Source: Neodiprion pinetum
Taxonomy: Eukaryota; Arthropoda; Insecta; Hymenoptera; Diprionidae
Assembly: GCF_021155775.2 (NCBI RefSeq)
Contig: NC_060232.1
Location: 23,319,922 to 23,383,921, forward strand
DNA: 64,000 bases
Direction: 5' to 3'
Position 1 is the stretch's first letter, and each line of letters starts with the position of its first letter. The notes under the pieces are model-generated. The model was not told where the DNA came from, made no database searches, and was given only the letters and a program-made list of their open reading frames with translations. Both the position numbers and the translations under genes were made by a program. Positions 59,741-64,000 of the stretch are shown here, piece by piece.

Positions 59741-61012
59741 CCTACTTCAGAACAAAGGATATTATTTTCAGGACGCGTATTAGCCAACTCGAGTCCCCCC
59801 TTCTTTAGGGGTAGGTAGGCGGTTACACAACAGCGAGTATCAACATCTCGAGACCAAACAGATTAAGGAATAACTCGTCCTCGCCCATTGTTGGATCCCT
59901 TTTGCATTTACCAGGGAGTGGAGTATGAGGAGTCCTCAGCCCGAGGCTGCAGTCTCGTTTCCATCATCGCGCGAGGAATCCACATGGCGTTTTTACCTGA
60001 CCGCCATCGGGCAATTTGTTCTTAAGCGTAATAATGACCGTATGCAAATCGACGCGCCAATAAAGGTTACAAAATCATTGAGAGAAAAAATCTCTCACGT
60101 TTTTCAAAAGATCAATTAATGCAGGAGGCAAAAAGTTTCACAAAGGTTGTACGTACCGGGCATCGAAATATTGAAGCACCAGAGTTGGTTGTAAAACATT
60201 TGGAAAACAATTGCAATGTTTTTTTATCGAATTGAAATTTCCAGTAACATGTAATCTTATTTATTTGATTCGATAAACTGTAAGCGATATTAGGTTTGAA
60301 TAAAGTTTACGTGAATCAAGAAAATTGTTTGAAACGTGCACGATTTGACTCAAAAAATGATTATCGTCGATTATTTAAATGGCTAGTTGAAGTGAAATCG
60401 TCTCATAATTAAAGTTTTTCCTTGCAAGTCAGATGTAATGTTATTTCCAGGCTAATTAATATTGTTTGATTTAATTCCATTAATTATTCGATCGACCGCA
60501 ACAACAGCTCATCTCGTTAAAGATAATTCAATTATTTGATACAAGAAGGCATCGAATTTTTTACACAAAATGCTAAATCAAATCAATGTCCACAACTGAA
60601 TTGCATAAATCAGTTATATTAACGTATTGACGTAATATTGACGATCTGAGCCACAAAAATGTGTCTCAATCATTATTCGTAACTCCATACGAGCTGCGAT
60701 TTTTTATAACGAGTACACCTGCCCAACGATTTCGAAAGTATGATGAAATTTGAGATGAGGACAGACAGACATATAGAGGATAATAATTATTTCATTAAAT
60801 CCTTGCGCAACGCGCGGATGCTGCATCCGTCAGCATCGGAACATTGTCAGCACTATTACGGTGACATGAAAATCCGCGAAACAGGGGAAAACGTTTCAAT
60901 TAAATAGCCTGGCTTGTTAACGAGTGACGCCAACAGAAGTAAATATATATCTACAAAATACATACAAACCTACATATGCTCGAGAGGGTGCATTTACGGT
61001 ACGTTGATGACG

Positions 61013-61072
61013 CGTGACGGGCAGACAGGCAGGTAGACGATGCCTGAACGGACAGACAGATATAGACAGACA
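61013..61072. repeat. GACA-rich imperfect tandem repeat
   Basis: Repeated CAGACAGGCAG and GACAGACAGAT words. A similar short run occurs at about 60759-60769. Low-complexity DNA with no further signal. Confidence 0.6.
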
Positions 61073-62741
61073 TTCATCCCGAATGGATGTATGAAACGCG
61101 ACAATGGCCATCGGCTGAAGATAAAACCGAAATGAAATTATTATTCCTCGATAAACGATCGCGAGGGAAATTCGTTTCGATTTCGGTTAATCGAACTCGA
61201 AATTTCCTCGTCGTGCGCTCGGCACGAGTATCTCTATTCTCCCTCAACCCTTGCAGCCAGCCGCCTTCCCTCGACGTGTTTGCACTCTTGTGTGCATCCA
61301 ACGATACACAGCCAGACACCCTGGCTCCTATTTGTTTAAATTGCGCAGCGATATAAACCGGAATGGACTGCGGCCCTAACCAAATTACACTGTTTTATGG
61401 CTTTTCAATACTCGACTGGGGTGCAGGACACGTTTGTGACGACACGATACGAGACCATAACTATTTGCGACGATGGTACGACGCTCCGCATAACGCGTCC
61501 AGTTCATGGATATCCACAGGAGTGCAGTGCAGAGTCGCTTTGTTTCCACGGAAATTGATTCGCATGATGATTTTGTTCCTGTGTTTCAAATCGATATTTG
61601 AAACGATTGGTAGTTTTTTTGCAGTTAACGATGTAAGTGCAACTCGCTTGTTACGCTTTGATCGAAGCTGTTCACATTTGTCGATATTAATGATCGGTTG
61701 AGTTACCTCAGCCTTTGATGAATAAACACTGTCATTGATCCAATATAAAAAGCCGAAAAAATAGTTTTTTCGTGATAGTTTTTATCATCATAAAAAAGGA
61801 AGAGTCTGTCCGTCTGTCCGACAAACTTCCGCGATGATCTTGAAAACGGTCGAATGAAAAATCTGAAACTGATTGAACTTGGCGACTAAATGAAAAAGTT
61901 TTGAATATGAAAATAGCGAAACATATTTCTGAAATACAAGAAATTGATGCATTTTTTGAAAAATAAATATTCAAACTAGGATAATATAATCGTTTATTTA
62001 GAATAAGTACATGTATGTCGGTAAAATATTAAGAATCGATTTCTTTCCGGTAGAACCGGAAGTTCAAATTAAACGGGGCATGGTAATTTTTCATGTCCAT
62101 CATCTCGTTGTAAGATCCTGTAAATCTTGTATTTTTCTAAGGAGCCGACCGACAGACTGACATTTTTCTAATAATGAAATTTAAGTGTTAAGAAATCGAT
62201 TTCCTATGAAAACTTTTGTTTAACTCAATATTATTCCGAGTTTTACTTCCGATCAACTAATTGAGGCAAACTACAAATATCAAACATTAAAATCAAACCC
62301 GTTTTTGTTATCTCAAGTATAAATTGATCGATCAATTTTGTGCTCTTTGATAATAAAAAATCTAGTTTTTCTTGGATTTTTGAAAATATCTTCATTCGAA
62401 TTTACTGTAACAAGTAAATTTTTCAGATTTATACTAGATCTACATACATACTACAAATGTTACTATTTCGTATGATTGTTAAAGTGTTTGTTCATAATTT
62501 CAAATAAAAATTTTGCAATCTTGTGTCCATTTCTCTCTCTTTAGTGTTTAATCTTGAGTCAAATATGTGCAGCGATAACTTTTCCGAAAAAAGTCGAAAA
62601 AATGCTATCGCAATATTCATAATATTTCTGAATTTCGTGTGCTTCAATTTGTTGTTAGTACATAAACCCGGCTACAATGAAATCTAGAATTTCTGCAGAT
62701 GCGATTTTTACATAGTGTCAGCATAAGCTTGGCTCGAGTTT

Positions 62742-62939
62742 TTAATCGATGACACACTGGCGTTGATAATCATCGAAATCAAACACCGAAGGTACAGCTT
62801 CCCGGCTAATTGAGTACACGAAGTCGCGTAAGCCGAATGAAATTTCACGATGGAATGTCGTTAATTTAGATTCCAGAGAGAGGTCGTCTTGAAAAATATC
62901 CGAACGAGAGAACATGCTAATCAGCGTTGGTTGGGACAC
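62742..62939 (-). CDS. Possible exon of an unrecognised gene
   Basis: A minus-strand frame with an internal ATG (MFSRSDIFQDDLSLESKLTT) that ends at a stop after FDFDDYQRQCVID. Its composition is protein-like, acidic and hydrophilic, in a moderately AT-rich context where 65-codon frames are less expected. There is a weak acceptor (GCTGATTAG) just before the ATG and no clear poly(A) signal. It could equally be chance. Confidence 0.2.
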   Translation of the reverse strand: MSQPTLISMFSRSDIFQDDLSLESKLTTFHREISFGLRDFVYSISREAVPSVFDFDDYQRQCVID

Positions 62940-64000
62940 AGCGTGCCGGAATGGTCAGGAATAATTTTAGACCATCCTATTATTCATACGATTTGTTACG
63001 GACCTCGCGTTTCAAAGTAGCGCACCGCCAAGGCAACATTTCCGTAAGCGTAAGAAATTGTAAGAAGCCGTAAGCGAGCAAAGAAGTCGCGCAAGAAGGC
63101 GTCGCTCGTTCTTTCCTGCACACGTGGAAGGCTCGCGTCCTCGATTATTTATCGACCGAAGCCAATCGCCCACGCGCGTTTAATCCTTCATCATTTTCTA
63201 ATCCAACGACTCGCGCAGCACGCGTTGTATACGCTGCCTGTGATTTTTCTCGGAATTGAAGTTATCACACGTAATAGATCCGAAAAATTATGAAACTAAT
63301 CAAAACATCGCTGAAAGTATGTCGAAGCAAAAACGTGACAAAACGAAGCTTAACAAGTTAATTATATGTAATTAAAACAGACCCTAAGATCCGTAAAGAA
63401 TTATTTAAACACTGAATTTTTAATGGAAAGAAAAATCCTTTTTTCAGAGTTAAAGAAATCACATTACTTTGATAGTTTTCCTTTTTTACCGAAAAGTTCA
63501 CGTGGTTCGTCCAATTTTCATGAATAATAGCTCATGTATCTTATCAACAAATGAATTGCTTACAAATCGTGCGACACAACTTTTTTTAAAAGTTTGTCAG
63601 TTAATTAAAAAAAAAAAAAAACCAGACATGCGCTATCGTTGCAATTTACAGACGATGAACCTGTGATTTAGCAAAAATTATACGTAAATTATTGTTTACC
63701 AAAAACTAACTCAGAAGGTCAATGGGGAATTTTTAGAACATGCATTATTATGGATTTTTTGGGGAATAATGATGGAGCAATGTTATTTCTCTCAATCTGA
63801 TAACATATAATGAGGTGTTCGAATGTAAGATTTAACATTTTTGAATGCCTTCTTGCATCACGGGGACTTTTTTCATTTACATGTAAATAGAATAGCTTCA
63901 GCGACACGTTGTAAATCTTTGTTGCGTTCCGTTTTTATTTCAAGCACTTTTCCGAACCGACTGTACATTCCATAGATCCTGAAAATAATAACGAGTGGCT

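Larger units (their letters stand above)
54452..64000. other. Repeat-rich stretch with weak exon candidates only
   Basis: AT-rich DNA with four inverted-repeat or MITE elements (54.9-55.2, 56.1-56.4, 56.9-57.6, 59.3-59.7 kb) and a region at 61.8-62.2 kb with short inverted GTCTGTC-type repeats. Minus-strand candidate exons at 58766-58957 and 62742-62939 are listed separately. The 125-codon minus frame at 55207-55584 is GC-rich with no support. Confidence 0.5.

Overview
This is a eukaryotic window, AT-rich with short GC-rich islands. The coding exons have ordinary GT-AG introns, and there are many short terminal-inverted-repeat elements. It is almost certainly an arthropod, and most likely an insect, possibly hymenopteran. 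That assignment is an inference from exon style, the UNC5 receptor sequence and the repeat types; the sequence alone does not prove the order. There is no bacterial, plasmid or phage content and no CRISPR array.

Left part (1-9367, minus strand): the 5' end of a netrin receptor gene of the UNC5 family. Three coding exons were recovered with matching phases. They encode a signal peptide (9307-9367), an acidic linker plus the first half of Ig domain 1 (6165-6367), and the second half of Ig domain 1 (2661-2874). The rest of the gene (Ig2, thrombospondin repeats, transmembrane segment, ZU5, UPA, death domain) must lie to the left of the window. Intron 2 carries two MITE-type elements almost back to back. 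A CpG-rich stretch upstream of exon 1 (about 9480-10080) is the probable promoter region.

Middle part (24942-28685): a convergent pair of candidate membrane-protein genes. On the plus strand, seven exons with fully compatible phases (24978-27052) encode a roughly 246-residue protein with four to five membrane segments, which I do not recognise. Two alternative C-termini are possible. On the minus strand, a 343-base open exon (28343-28685) encodes two hydrophobic segments; it is less certain and its partner exons are tentative. Further right, 35156-35268 on the minus strand looks like a first coding exon of an unidentified gene.

Remaining sequence: long stretches between genes. They hold at least three copies of one MITE family (5658-6070, about 40045-40372, about 54905-55152), other inverted-repeat elements (4701-5635, 56139-56392, about 56880-57560, about 59340-59740), and a second dispersed repeat family (near 10.8, 22.4 and 38.6 kb). 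There are also simple repeats, a double perfect palindrome at 44426-44458, one strongly bounded but unassigned short exon (54406-54451), and a few weak exon candidates. Most other open frames are short or in GC-rich or low-complexity sequence and were not accepted. I see no intact transposase or reverse transcriptase, no tRNA and no rRNA.
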